From contig NZ_OY762552.1 in NCBI RefSeq assembly GCF_963666025.1, forward strand, positions 992,001 through 1,056,000: 64,000 nt of DNA. The letters run 5' to 3'. Below are positions 25,611-35,183 of this stretch, one piece after another. The first letter of the stretch is position 1, and every line of letters begins with the position of its first letter. A program made the position numbers and the translations under genes. This stretch comes from an uncultured Methanobacterium sp. GTDB taxonomy: Archaea > Methanobacteriota > Methanobacteria > Methanobacteriales > Methanobacteriaceae. Under the pieces are notes generated by a model. That model was not told the origin of the DNA. It worked only from the letters and a program-made list of their open reading frames with translations, and searched no databases.

Positions 25611-26504
25611 ATGGCTAAAACGAATAAACCATCAAAAGCACTGGTTTTAAGTGGTGGAGGAATTACAGGGACAGCATGGGAATTGGGTGTACTCTTTGGG
25701 CTTGAAGAAAGTGGAGTGGATGTAAACGATGCAGAACTCATTGTTGGGACATCTGCTGGTTCCAGTGTAGGGGCCCAGATTACCAGTGGCCTCAGCTTGG
25801 AAGAGCTTTACAATCGACAGTTAAAAACAATCCATGAAACTAAAGAAAGGCCGGTGGATTTCGACGGGCATAAATTCCGCCAGATGATGGCTGCAGCAAT
25901 TATGAGTTCCCCAGATTCACAAACAGCAAGGGCCCGTATTGGAGAAGCAGCACTGGCCGCACCAACCATGGGTGAGGAAGAAAGATTGGAAATAATGGCC
26001 TCCCGTTTGCCAGTTCATGAATGGAATCTGGAAAGAAAACTGATAATCAATGCAGTTGATGCTGAAACTGGGGAATGGGTTAAATTTGACCAAAATTCAG
26101 CTGTTCCTCTTTTACTTGCTGTATCAGCCAGTTCAGCGGTTCCAGGTATTTATCCCCCCACCACCATTAACAATCACCGTTACATTGATGGAAGTATGAG
26201 TTCAGGGACTAACGCCGATACAGCCCAGGGTTATGACCGGGTAATCATAATCGTTGCCGAACCCAGCATGATTGCACCCGCAATGGGCCCCACCATGCAT
26301 CGCATCACTTTTCAAGAGGAACTGGCCAAGTTAAAAGCATCTGGATCCCAGGTTATGGTTATCAGTCCTGATGAGGAGTCACTTGAAGCTAAAGGACCCA
26401 ACCCCCTCGATGCAAATTTCCGTGGTGTGTCTGCTCAAGCAGGACACAAACAAGGCCAGAAGATAGCAGAAGAGGTTAAAGTTTTCTTAGAAAGTGCAGG
26501 ATAG
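25611..26504 (+). CDS. Patatin-like phospholipase
   Basis: A 297-residue patatin/RssA-type lipid acyl hydrolase using a Ser-Asp dyad. It shows the oxyanion-hole loop LSGGGITG (residues about 14-21), the nucleophile elbow GTSAGSS (about 46-52) and the acidic partner in YIDGSMSSG (about residue 195). There is no signal peptide or membrane segment, so it is cytoplasmic or membrane-peripheral. The ATG follows AGGAGG. Archaeal ether lipids lack acyl esters, so the true substrate is an open question. Confidence 0.88.
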   Translation: MAKTNKPSKALVLSGGGITGTAWELGVLFGLEESGVDVNDAELIVGTSAGSSVGAQITSGLSLEELYNRQLKTIHETKERPVDFDGHKFRQMMAAAIMSSPDSQTARARIGEAALAAPTMGEEERLEIMASRLPVHEWNLERKLIINAVDAETGEWVKFDQNSAVPLLLAVSASSAVPGIYPPTTINNHRYIDGSMSSGTNADTAQGYDRVIIIVAEPSMIAPAMGPTMHRITFQEELAKLKASGSQVMVISPDEESLEAKGPNPLDANFRGVSAQAGHKQGQKIAEEVKVFLESAG

Positions 26505-26713
26505 TTTAAACCAAATTAAAAAGTTGTCTACAGGGCCCACACACCTGAACCTATTATAAATAATAAAATTTTAATAAAAAAGTCCGGTTGATATTTAAAT
26601 TTTAAATAATCCTTGAATTATTATTTATTTTTTCAACTAAAAAAGAGAATACACTTGTTAATTACCTTAACCTAAATGCTAATTCCTAAACCTGAATGTT
26701 AATTACCTTTAAT

Positions 26714-27478
26714 TCAATCGATTCTCAAACTGGCCACGTATTCATATCCCCTGGGTGAACTTTTACTACCTGTTTCATCGAAAATAATCTGGTTTGTTTT
26801 CCTGAAATGTTCTGCTGCCAGCTTCAAATGGTAAAGTGCAATACCCATATCAATCAAGATATATTTTTTCAGCATAATAGCCCTTAAAATGTTTGGTTTG
26901 ACTACGTAAGCATGAATTACATGTTTATCCCCTTTAAAAAACCAGGGCTGACTGTTGGTTGCCGATGGAGCCAGACGCGCTGCCTCCAATAATTCACCCA
27001 GGTCTCCTTCAGTTTCCATATCGCTTATTTTAGAGAGAGGTTTTCTCTTGAATTCCAAATTACTGGTTCGGTGTAACTGCTGTGTATTTGTCCTTCCAAA
27101 TGCCATTAAAATAACGAAGTCTAGATCTGAACTTTCCAGAACATGTTTCTTTGGTTTAGGGATTCCCTGCCAGCAACTACCTAAACCTTTGGCTGAAAAG
27201 AAGAGATCCATCTGCTGTAGCATAAACCCTGCATTGGTCTTATAACCCTCTTTATTTTCAGAGAAAAACGCAATATAATGGGGAGCCTTCTTCATCATCC
27301 GGGGATTAACATCTTCTGCAGATATGATCTTTAAATCTACTTCAATATCAACATATAATGGTTCTAAATTGTTAATCTGCTCAACAATGTTTTCAAGATC
27401 AGCACCATTCAGTGGGGTGAGATCATAATCTCTAATGGATTTTCTCTTGAATATTTGAGGGTAAAGATCAGCCCGGAC
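26714..27478 (-). CDS. Nitroreductase-family protein
   Basis: About 254 residues. An internally arranged nitroreductase fold begins with FKRKSIRDYD (FMN phosphate contact). GFMLQQMDLFFSAKGLGSCW corresponds to the helix bearing flavin contacts, and ARLAPSATNSQPWFF to the segment that grips FMN in the TM1586-like branch. It probably reduces quinones, nitro compounds or another electron acceptor. The frame extends to 27508, but the ATG at 27478 sits eight bases after GGAGGT. It is followed by an ATP-cone gene upstream on the same strand. Confidence 0.82.
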   Translation of the reverse strand, partial: VRADLYPQIFKRKSIRDYDLTPLNGADLENIVEQINNLEPLYVDIEVDLKIISAEDVNPRMMKKAPHYIAFFSENKEGYKTNAGFMLQQMDLFFSAKGLGSCWQGIPKPKKHVLESSDLDFVILMAFGRTNTQQLHRTSNLEFKRKPLSKISDMETEGDLGELLEAARLAPSATNSQPWFFKGDKHVIHAYVVKPNILRAIMLKKYILIDMGIALYHLKLAAEHFRKTNQIIFDETGSKSSPRGYEYVASLRID

Positions 27479-27546
27479 CATTTTTTTATACCTCCATTTA
27501 TATCCCATTGAAAAATATGTTGGAAATAGGTTAAAAAAAATAAATT

Positions 27547-27825
27547 TTATCTTGATTTGTATTTATCATCAAATCTACGCCATGATTTGGCAATATATGG
27601 CTCACATTTATCTAATTCTGTTAAAAGACACATTTTAATGGTTTCACTTTTAATTTCTTTTTCTTCATCGATCTTTTTATTGATATTGGTAAAAACCTGG
27701 TTTATAATATCCTTTTTTTCATCCAGACGGTATCCTGCATCTATAGTTGCTTTTTGGAGTGAACCTTTAATTTTATTTGGGTTGAATGATTCAACTTTGC
27801 CTTTCTTTTTTAATACTTTTGTCAT
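27547..27825 (-). CDS. Stand-alone ATP-cone domain protein
   Basis: A 92-residue protein that is almost entirely one ATP-cone: VLKKKGKVESFNPNKI, SLQKATIDAG and the helix segment following it. ATP-cones bind ATP/dATP and act as allosteric modules of ribonucleotide reductases and of NrdR. Here there is no zinc ribbon and no enzyme domain, so it may regulate a partner in trans. It begins after a GGGGGT site. It lies upstream of the nitroreductase gene (38 bases), suggesting one transcript. Confidence 0.8.
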   Translation of the reverse strand: MTKVLKKKGKVESFNPNKIKGSLQKATIDAGYRLDEKKDIINQVFTNINKKIDEEKEIKSETIKMCLLTELDKCEPYIAKSWRRFDDKYKSR

Positions 27826-28267
27826 GTGAAACCCCCTATTTGTAGTATGAGTATGTTACTAAATATCTTCTTAAGACATCTTTTCCTTGTATAAACAGAT
27901 TTACGCAGTATAAACTGATTTTAAAATTTATTTAATACCTTAGACTATCTGGAAACATTGAAATATTGATTTACTTTAGGAATTTTCCATCATTCCCCAT
28001 GATAAATATAAGTTTTATTACTAATTATAATTTTTCTTAAGATGAAAGTAAGTCTTAAAATTAAGGTAAACCTTTATTTATAATCCATTGAACAGTTAAT
28101 TCCCATTAAATTGTATCTAATTTATTTATGCATATTTAAATAAATTAAACGGATTTAATACTAAAATAAATGGATAATGAACTTATAATTAGTTAAATAT
28201 GGAATATTAAATATTATAGGCAAAATGCATGAAAACTCTCTCCGAAAAAATGAGAAAATAAAAAAAA
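27826..28267. other. AT-rich gap without a supported gene
   Basis: No reading frame with a start signal and no tRNA-like fold is seen. TATA-like stretches occur (for example ATAAATATAAG near 28003). The promoter of the ATP-cone/nitroreductase pair should lie at its left end. Confidence 0.5.
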
Positions 28268-28594
28268 TTAGATCATTGATGCCACAGCAAGTACTGGTAA
28301 CATGGTCATTAAAGTCAAATGTGGGGCATACGCCGGCGCAGTTTGAAAGTTATACTTTAACGTGGGCCATGTCTGAGTAAATGCGGTAATAGTAGCTAGA
28401 ATCTGTAGTAAAACAGCACTGTAGAGCATGTAATAATTTCCATTGGCGATGGTTATTAGTGTAGCCACCAGAGCCAGTATTAATACCACGAAATGGGGCG
28501 CCAGTCGCATTCCATGCATCCTGAATGTTATGAACCCACTTACAAGTCCACTGGCCAGTATGGCTAGAATAATAACGGGATAGGTAACCTGCAT
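28268..28594 (-). CDS. Small integral membrane protein
   Basis: A 108-residue protein with three or four hydrophobic helices (about residues 5-25, 35-50, 58-75 and 90-108) and few charged residues. I do not recognise the family. The frame opens with GTG at 28603, but that codon belongs to the AAAGGTGA ribosome binding site. The ATG at 28594 is the likely start. It is downstream of the TusA-DsrE and DUF169 genes on the same strand, with a 163-base gap, and may belong to the same functional set. Confidence 0.65.
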   Translation of the reverse strand: MQVTYPVIILAILASGLVSGFITFRMHGMRLAPHFVVLILALVATLITIANGNYYMLYSAVLLQILATITAFTQTWPTLKYNFQTAPAYAPHLTLMTMLPVLAVASMI

Positions 28595-28757
28595 TCTTTT
28601 CACCTTTAAATTTTCAAATTATGATTTATCAAATAATTCATTTACCTGAATAATAATCTCAAATCTTTATTCTCAGTGAAGCTTCATCTTCTTCAATAAG
28701 ATATTTTAAGTTTTAAATCTCTCAGAATATTTTAATCCTTTATTTTTAGTTCTTTAT

Positions 28758-29600
28758 TTAAAAGTTAACCACTGCATAGGTGGGATCTGAAAGTAACGTG
28801 ACATAAGTTGCTGCTCCTGCCAGTTTACAACCATTTTCAAGGTCTTTCTGTTTGATTCCCCTAAAATTAGCACTTAACTCACACACGTAGATGGTTGCAC
28901 CAGCATCAATTGCTTCGGCCATCAGATGATCCAGTCGGTCAAAGGCAGGATGTTTCACTGTGGCTGTGTTACCCTTACGTGCTATGCTTACTCCATCCAT
29001 GAGTAAGAATATGCCGACCTTTTTACCCATGCTCAATGCAGCTTTGGCGAATATGAAAGTAGCATAAGCACGCTCTGCATTACCAATTCCATTACTTTGA
29101 ACCACCAGAACTTTATCACGGTTAACTGAAGTTGTAGTCTCTTTTGAGTCTTTTTTATCCATTTTTTCGATTACAATGTAATGTTTTTCACCATCGGTTC
29201 CCTGATCCAGGACTTTTCCACCCATTTCAGGCAGGGCTATGGCTATGTCTTCAATGGTTTCCAGGTTGTTGTTTTTTAGCTTCACCCGATCCCCTTTCTC
29301 CATAGACCCCAGTTTATCACCGGCAATGATAATTGGTCCAGGACAGGTTTGGCCCGTCACGTCAAGTTCTTCCAACTTTTCCAGTCTCCCTGAATTTTTG
29401 ACCAACCTTATCACTACTTCCTTTTCTTTGTGTTCTGCTTCTATTCCAAGCCCATATTTACTGGCAACTTTTTCCAAACCTTTTTCTGAACCTGGGCTGA
29501 GAGTTATTATAAGTCCGCCGGTAGAATCCTGTTTTAAGATGTTATTTACCATTATAGCTGCGTTTGGGGCTTTTATTCCCAGGAGTTTGATTGTTTTCAT
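28758..29600 (-). CDS. TusA-DsrE/F fusion, probable sulfur-relay protein
   Basis: About 280 residues in three parts: an N-terminal region of about 75 residues, a TusA/SirA-like domain with the persulfide cysteine in DVTGQTCPGPII (about residue 85), and a C-terminal DsrE/F-like domain. The last has VLVVQSNGIGNAERAYATFIFAKAAL and a cysteine in IYVCELSANFRG. TusA and DsrE proteins normally pass sulfane sulfur between them, so the fusion suggests an internal relay. The start at 29600 follows AAGGTGT; the frame extends to 29645 without a better site. It lies downstream of the DUF169 gene. Confidence 0.78.
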   Translation of the reverse strand: MKTIKLLGIKAPNAAIMVNNILKQDSTGGLIITLSPGSEKGLEKVASKYGLGIEAEHKEKEVVIRLVKNSGRLEKLEELDVTGQTCPGPIIIAGDKLGSMEKGDRVKLKNNNLETIEDIAIALPEMGGKVLDQGTDGEKHYIVIEKMDKKDSKETTTSVNRDKVLVVQSNGIGNAERAYATFIFAKAALSMGKKVGIFLLMDGVSIARKGNTATVKHPAFDRLDHLMAEAIDAGATIYVCELSANFRGIKQKDLENGCKLAGAATYVTLLSDPTYAVVNF

Positions 29601-29703
29601 AGTTACACCTTCTAATTTCACACTTCTAATCTTTTGAATGCCCATTATGTTGAATACTCATTAATTTTCATTATAATGAGTTTAAGATTAGGAGATGTAG
29701 TGT

Positions 29704-30384
29704 TCATCCCCATTTTTCCTGGAATGTTTTTATAGCTTCCAATATGTCTTTGAGGTTTTCAGGTGGGATTCCAATAACCACTTCTTCATCACCAACACTA
29801 GCATATCCTCTTGATCCATTACATCCCAGAGTCATATTAGGCACACCACGCTCTTTCACTGCAATCACAGCATCGGCACATAGTGACTGTATTCCAGAGT
29901 AGTCACTGGATATTCGGCCACCTTTAGCATTAAGATATGCTTGACTGACTCTTAATGCCTGTTTAGGGTTGAGTATCAGTACCACAACATCGGGTTCAAA
30001 GTTTGCTGTTTCCAGTGGTGCATACAGGGAAGCATAGTATTCCTGGCTGGATTTGGGTATGGCCTCCACCGTATCCAGAGCCCCTTCTGGTGTTTTGAAG
30101 TTTCCTAACTTATGGTACATAGTGCCATCAGCTACACTGGGAGGTAACTGACCAATTCCCATGACCCCAGCTCCACCTTTACACATGTGTTCTAAAGCTG
30201 TGGCGTATCCTGTATCACCTTTGAGTCTAGCATTCTGGATGAATTCACAGTGCCTTTGGGTTTCAGGAATTTTTTCATAACCTTCAGGTATGTCTTCCTG
30301 TGTTTTAACCATTTTAACTGCTACTGGGCTTCCTTTAATTCCCAGTAATTGAATCAGTTCTTTTGCTTCAGTTTCATAGTACAT
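29704..30384 (-). CDS. DUF169 family protein
   Basis: A 226-residue archaeal and bacterial conserved protein. Typical blocks are LLGIKGSPVAVKM at the N terminus, RHCEFIQNAR, CKGGAGVMGIGQLPP with a cysteine in the middle, and MTLGCNGSRGYA late in the chain. Several conserved cysteines suggest metal or cofactor binding. The biochemical role is unknown. Its promoter carries two tandem copies of an operator-like element at 30403-30438, and it is divergent from a winged-helix sensor-regulator. The TusA-DsrE gene follows it on the same strand. Confidence 0.85.
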   Translation of the reverse strand: MYYETEAKELIQLLGIKGSPVAVKMVKTQEDIPEGYEKIPETQRHCEFIQNARLKGDTGYATALEHMCKGGAGVMGIGQLPPSVADGTMYHKLGNFKTPEGALDTVEAIPKSSQEYYASLYAPLETANFEPDVVVLILNPKQALRVSQAYLNAKGGRISSDYSGIQSLCADAVIAVKERGVPNMTLGCNGSRGYASVGDEEVVIGIPPENLKDILEAIKTFQEKWG

Positions 30385-30402
30385 CTTTTCATCTCCAAAA
30401 TC

Positions 30403-30438
30403 TATACCTTATAGTATAACTATACGGTATAGTATAAC
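30403..30438. promoter_or_regulatory. Tandem 18-bp operator-like repeats upstream of DUF169 gene
   Basis: TATACCTTATAGTATAAC (30403-30420) and TATACGGTATAGTATAAC (30421-30438) are direct repeats matching at 16 of 18 positions. The first 16 bases of each match the palindrome at 30731-30746 at 14 of 16 positions. They overlap where the TATA box of the DUF169 gene should lie, so a bound regulator could block TBP. Confidence 0.7.
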
Positions 30439-30730
30439 TTACTCCATATAAACCTTTCCAAATCAGAACATGAAAATGAGGGACATCAGTAGAAAAATCA
30501 TGAAACCCAATAGTAGACCTAAGTAACAAAAACACTGATCAATCATATTATAATGGGAAAAATCCAGTTTATCATTCAACAACCTAAAAATAAAAAAATG
30601 AGATAGGTTGAGAATAATAACACACCATAGGAAACTAGTAAAGCCATGATAAATTTTTATCCAATAATTCTAGCTTAATGGATAACTTTTCTTAATACTT
30701 GTAAAACTTATATATCAGTTGGCCAATAAT
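30439..30730. other. Divergent intergenic region between the two operators
   Basis: AT-rich DNA without a gene. A TATA-like element (CTTATATATCAG, about 30708-30719) lies about 25 bases upstream of the palindrome at 30731, placing the regulator gene's transcription start inside the palindrome. Confidence 0.5.
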
Positions 30731-30746
30731 TATACTATATAGTATA
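30731..30746. promoter_or_regulatory. Perfect 16-bp palindrome upstream of sensor-regulator
   Basis: TATACTATATAGTATA is perfectly self-complementary. It is 21 bases before the ATG of the winged-helix/PAS/GAF gene and matches both repeats upstream of the divergent DUF169 gene. The arrangement suggests autoregulation by the adjacent DNA-binding protein. Confidence 0.7.
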
Positions 30747-30767
30747 AAAAAGGGGAAGGCAAAGAGC

Positions 30768-32417
30768 ATGAGCAAACCTGGTCCAGAACTAACTGATACT
30801 GAAAGACTAATCCTATCTTACATTAATTCCCATCCTCCAGAGGAGTGTATGTTAGATAAAATCACCAGAGGCACCAGCAGGAGCCGAGCCACCGTTTTAA
30901 AGTACTTGGAAATACTGAATGCTAAAGGTATTATCAACTATCGTTTTGTGGGGCGAAGCAAGCTATGGAGTCTTACTGAATTTTCTAAAACAAATAGAGA
31001 TCCAGGACCATTAATTAGGTCAGAAAATACAGATAAAAACACAGATACACTTGCAAATGTTGCATCCCGGCTGCATAACTTAATCTACAAAGAATCAGAC
31101 CTTAAAAAATTTATTAACAACCCTGAAACTTTAGTGTTTACCCTAAACCGTTATCATGACATCATAGCAACCAATGATACCTTTGAGACCTTCTTTAAGG
31201 GAAAAAATAACCTCCAAGAACTGGTTAATCCCCAGGAAAGGATTATAATGGATAAGGCCATTGATTCTGTGAAAGCAGGCCACAGTACCACCCTTGAAAT
31301 CGATTTTTTAGAAAAATCAAATGTCTACCGACCATATAAAATTTCCATGCATCCTATAATTGAAGAAAATAATAAAATCACCGGAACCACTATCATTGGA
31401 GATGATCTTTCCCAGTCAAAACGCACAAAACGCGAATTAGAAATCCTTTTATCCATTGCTCGTTCCACCAGTTCCAGAGACCGTGGAGAACAACCCCTTA
31501 AAGAAGTAGTTGGGGGAATTAACGGGTTACTCCCCGCTGAATACTGTGGAATATTCCTTAAAAATGGAGGTAGATTGCATCTCCAGTATCAGATCCCCTC
31601 AACTGAAAACAGCACCCCTATGTTGGAGGACCTGGAAGGATTCATATCTGAAAGTATGGACTCCCTAGAGACCTTATCTGCTGTAAACGGTGATTTTAAC
31701 TTTGAAACAGTTAAATCCCGCCTAAAAAATAGTTCGTTATCCATGATGCTCTCCGTTCCCATAATCAATGAAGATCATGCCATCGGCGCAATAGTACTAT
31801 TAACCCAATCTAAATCTGTGAATTCAGTTAATATTGAGAATGTAGAGATGGTTGCAGATGAATTATCCGGGTTTTTCAAGATAAAAAGGTTAACCCATGA
31901 GAAAAATGAGTATATCAACACTCTGGTGGCTATGAATAATGTTTCATCGGTTCTTAACTCCACCACAGTGGAAGATGAGATTTTGACAAAATCAGTGACC
32001 AGCACCATAGACACTCTTGGTTTTGAAATGGGATGCATTTATCTTACTGATGATAAGGAAGAACTGGCATTAAAGGTCCATAAGAATTTACCTGAAAACC
32101 TGAGAAACATGTGCATAGCCGGGATTTTTAAGGATCTTTTCAAGAAAACGCTGGAAAATCAAAGTTTAGTCTATATTACCTCTGAATCTGCTGATTATGA
32201 ACTGATAGATCCTGCTATAAAAAAGAATGGAGTAGAAACTCTTCTCATACTTCCCATAAAAAGTGGGGATAAGATCATTGGACTTCTTAACATGGGAAGT
32301 AGAAATGTGAAAACTTACAATCAAACCAGCCTTGAGAATCTTAGTTCAATTGGACTACAACTGGGTCTGGCTCTTGAAAGGTCAAGATTAGCCCTAGAAC
32401 TTAATGAAAATGGTTGA
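30768..32417 (+). CDS. Winged-helix regulator with PAS-like and two GAF-like domains
   Basis: A 549-residue cytoplasmic one-component sensor. Residues 1-70 form a winged helix (TDTERLILSYI, SRATVLKYLEILNAKGIINY, then a wing). A PAS-like region follows at about 110-215 (NRYHDIIATNDTF, ending IIGDDLSQSK). Two GAF-like domains lie at about 220-375 and 385-545, recognised by PAEYCGIFL and MGCIYLTDDK and by closing strands of the SVPIINEDHAIGAIVLL and ILPIKSGDKIIGLLNMGS type. There is no histidine kinase or output enzyme. It probably senses a small molecule and controls its own promoter and the divergent DUF169 gene through the shared palindromes. Confidence 0.8.
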   Translation: MSKPGPELTDTERLILSYINSHPPEECMLDKITRGTSRSRATVLKYLEILNAKGIINYRFVGRSKLWSLTEFSKTNRDPGPLIRSENTDKNTDTLANVASRLHNLIYKESDLKKFINNPETLVFTLNRYHDIIATNDTFETFFKGKNNLQELVNPQERIIMDKAIDSVKAGHSTTLEIDFLEKSNVYRPYKISMHPIIEENNKITGTTIIGDDLSQSKRTKRELEILLSIARSTSSRDRGEQPLKEVVGGINGLLPAEYCGIFLKNGGRLHLQYQIPSTENSTPMLEDLEGFISESMDSLETLSAVNGDFNFETVKSRLKNSSLSMMLSVPIINEDHAIGAIVLLTQSKSVNSVNIENVEMVADELSGFFKIKRLTHEKNEYINTLVAMNNVSSVLNSTTVEDEILTKSVTSTIDTLGFEMGCIYLTDDKEELALKVHKNLPENLRNMCIAGIFKDLFKKTLENQSLVYITSESADYELIDPAIKKNGVETLLILPIKSGDKIIGLLNMGSRNVKTYNQTSLENLSSIGLQLGLALERSRLALELNENG

Positions 32418-32585
32418 TTGAAATTATTAACCTGGATTAATAGAAAATATGCTATGAGGGATATAAAAAATGAGGGATTTGAAAAATACAGGAAATGAAA
32501 ATTAAAAATGCTAAAAATACCGAACAATTTACGGGATAAAAATAAAGGTAAAAAGTTTTAAAAAGAATTGATTTTTAATATCTTT

Positions 32586-33401
<816 letters not shown>

Positions 33402-33560
33402 CTTCACACCTCTTTAAAAAATTCAATTAATTACCACTTAAATTAAGTTCTTAATATAATAATCTATTTTTTGGTAGTTAAATAATAAGTCCAGTACTGT
33501 GAGTTTGTACAGGTTAATAAATAATGACCATTACTCCCAAAGTAGAATAACTCTGCACAA

Positions 33561-34253
33561 TTAACTCAACAAAGTTTTAATATCATTTATAATATCACAG
33601 ATGGCAGTTTCAAGCAAGGATTCACCTAATTCACAGTCCACAGAAACACCCTGTTCTTGAACTTTACAGGCCCCTTCATCAATACCTTTATTTTGCTGGC
33701 GCGCCTGTTGAAGGCCAATCATCCCTACTTCAGGGTATTCATCAAACTGGCAATGTTCCTGAAGACAGGATTCATCAGCCATTCCCAGAACCACACCCAT
33801 GGAAAGTTCCCCTGTACCTGCATGGGGTCCCTCAATTTCCACAATCTTGTTGTTAAAAATAATTTTAATGCCTAACTTTCTTCGAACGTCATTAAGATAA
33901 TCTTTAATGGGAACATTTCCACCGTGACCATTCACCAGGACTACTGCCTCCAGATCCAAATTATTTCGGGCATTTTTTAAAGTGGGAATAAGTTCTTTTT
34001 CCACCAGAACATCTGCAGGCAGATGGACACCATGCTTAACATAATCATACTCAGTTGCAGCATATAATATGCCCAAAAATTTGGCTCCTGTACGAACCGA
34101 AGCTTGGAATGCCAGGTAAGATGCTATTTTGGAATCAGTGTCAATGGGAAGTGCAGCACCATGGTTTTCCAGGTGAGACCCAATGGCCATGATGCCTATT
34201 TTATGAACATCTGGTGAAACAATCCTGCCTGAGGAGTATCTTAATTTTACCAT
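33561..34253 (-). CDS. arfB: Formylamino-pyrimidine deformylase ArfB (creatininase family)
   Basis: Removes the formyl group in the archaeal path from GTP to riboflavin and to the deazaflavin of coenzyme F420, after ArfA (GTP cyclohydrolase III). The 230-residue protein shows creatininase metal ligands: GSHLENHGAALPIDTDS with E and H and D, NGHGGN in the middle and GPHAGTGELSMG near residue 140. Its short length and close match to the creatininase pattern fit ArfB rather than bacterial creatininases. The ATG at 34253 follows TTGGTG; the frame itself extends to 34265. Confidence 0.82.
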   Translation of the reverse strand: MVKLRYSSGRIVSPDVHKIGIMAIGSHLENHGAALPIDTDSKIASYLAFQASVRTGAKFLGILYAATEYDYVKHGVHLPADVLVEKELIPTLKNARNNLDLEAVVLVNGHGGNVPIKDYLNDVRRKLGIKIIFNNKIVEIEGPHAGTGELSMGVVLGMADESCLQEHCQFDEYPEVGMIGLQQARQQNKGIDEGACKVQEQGVSVDCELGESLLETAICDIINDIKTLLS

Positions 34254-34443
34254 ATTAAGCACCAATTTTTATAGGGAGTTTTTGATAGACATTATTATTT
34301 AAATTTTAATATTCAGTTTTAATATTCAGAGTTTAATAAGGCATTATTCTTTATTATAACTACCTATTATTCCAGAAATATGGTTGAACTCCATTAAATA
34401 TGTTAAATATTATTAAATCCCTTTATTTAATAATATATCTCAA

Positions 34444-34944
34444 TTAACTAGTAGATTCATTGCTTGTGTTGTTTTTTAGAGTCTTATGATATATTACAAA
34501 TAATATTATCAAGAATATGGGCATTAAAATGTCAAGGTAAAGTACTGCTCCGGCATTACCCGCTGAGAGATTTGCTGTTTGCTGTATTTCATAGATGTGT
34601 CCTACGGCTGCACCCCACATGAATACGGCGTAAGCAATAATAGCTGGTGCCCAGAAATTCCTAAAACGTATTGCTAAAAGACCTAAAATACCATATGAAA
34701 TGTTTGCAAATCCTACTTCACGCAAAAATGGCGAATAAGCCCATCCTGTTGATTTAGCCACCATTTCTGGGCTTAAAACTTGTATTAAACCACTGAATAA
34801 AGATCCAACACCAATTCCCACACCCAAATACCATAATAGTAATAATTCAGTTATCCGATTTAGGGATTTGGGCTTTTTACTTAAGAAAAAATGTATTACC
34901 GCACCTAAAAGAGGCACACCTGCGAATATATACCACATTTCCAT
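34444..34944 (-). CDS. Integral membrane protein, about four to five helices
   Basis: A 166-residue protein with hydrophobic helices at about residues 3-20, 32-60, 78-95, 98-118 and 133-155. The conserved-looking RITELLLLWYLGVGIGVGSLFSG and FWAPAIIAYAVFMWGAAVGHIYE stretches resemble the small DUF6790-type membrane proteins of methanogens, but I am not certain of that family. A polar C-terminal tail follows. Function is unknown. It is a single gene. Confidence 0.65.
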   Translation of the reverse strand: MEMWYIFAGVPLLGAVIHFFLSKKPKSLNRITELLLLWYLGVGIGVGSLFSGLIQVLSPEMVAKSTGWAYSPFLREVGFANISYGILGLLAIRFRNFWAPAIIAYAVFMWGAAVGHIYEIQQTANLSAGNAGAVLYLDILMPIFLIILFVIYHKTLKNNTSNESTS

Positions 34945-34999
34945 TCTATTACCCCATTCATAGTATTATAAATAAAACATACAATTAAGCTCACCATTC

Positions 35000-35083
35000 A
35001 ATGATAAACTCACATCCAATTTGATAGCTCACCATCCAAATGATTATCATCTACTCAAATGATAAACTCACATCCAATTTGAT
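35000..35083. repeat. 26-bp perfect direct repeat, 58-bp period
   Basis: The 26 bases starting AATGATAAACTCACATCC occur at 35000-35025 and 35058-35083. Flanking GCTCACCAT/GCTCACTAT elements extend the similarity, so the unit is a degenerate tandem repeat. It lies upstream of the membrane-protein gene and downstream of the PUA gene, both on the minus strand. Confidence 0.8.
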
Positions 35084-35183
35084 TGGAGCTCACTATCCAA
35101 TTGTTTTAGATATTTTTATAATTTTTTATTTATTTCTGGATAAAAACATCACATCAAACAACAAAACATCAAAATTTGCCAGA

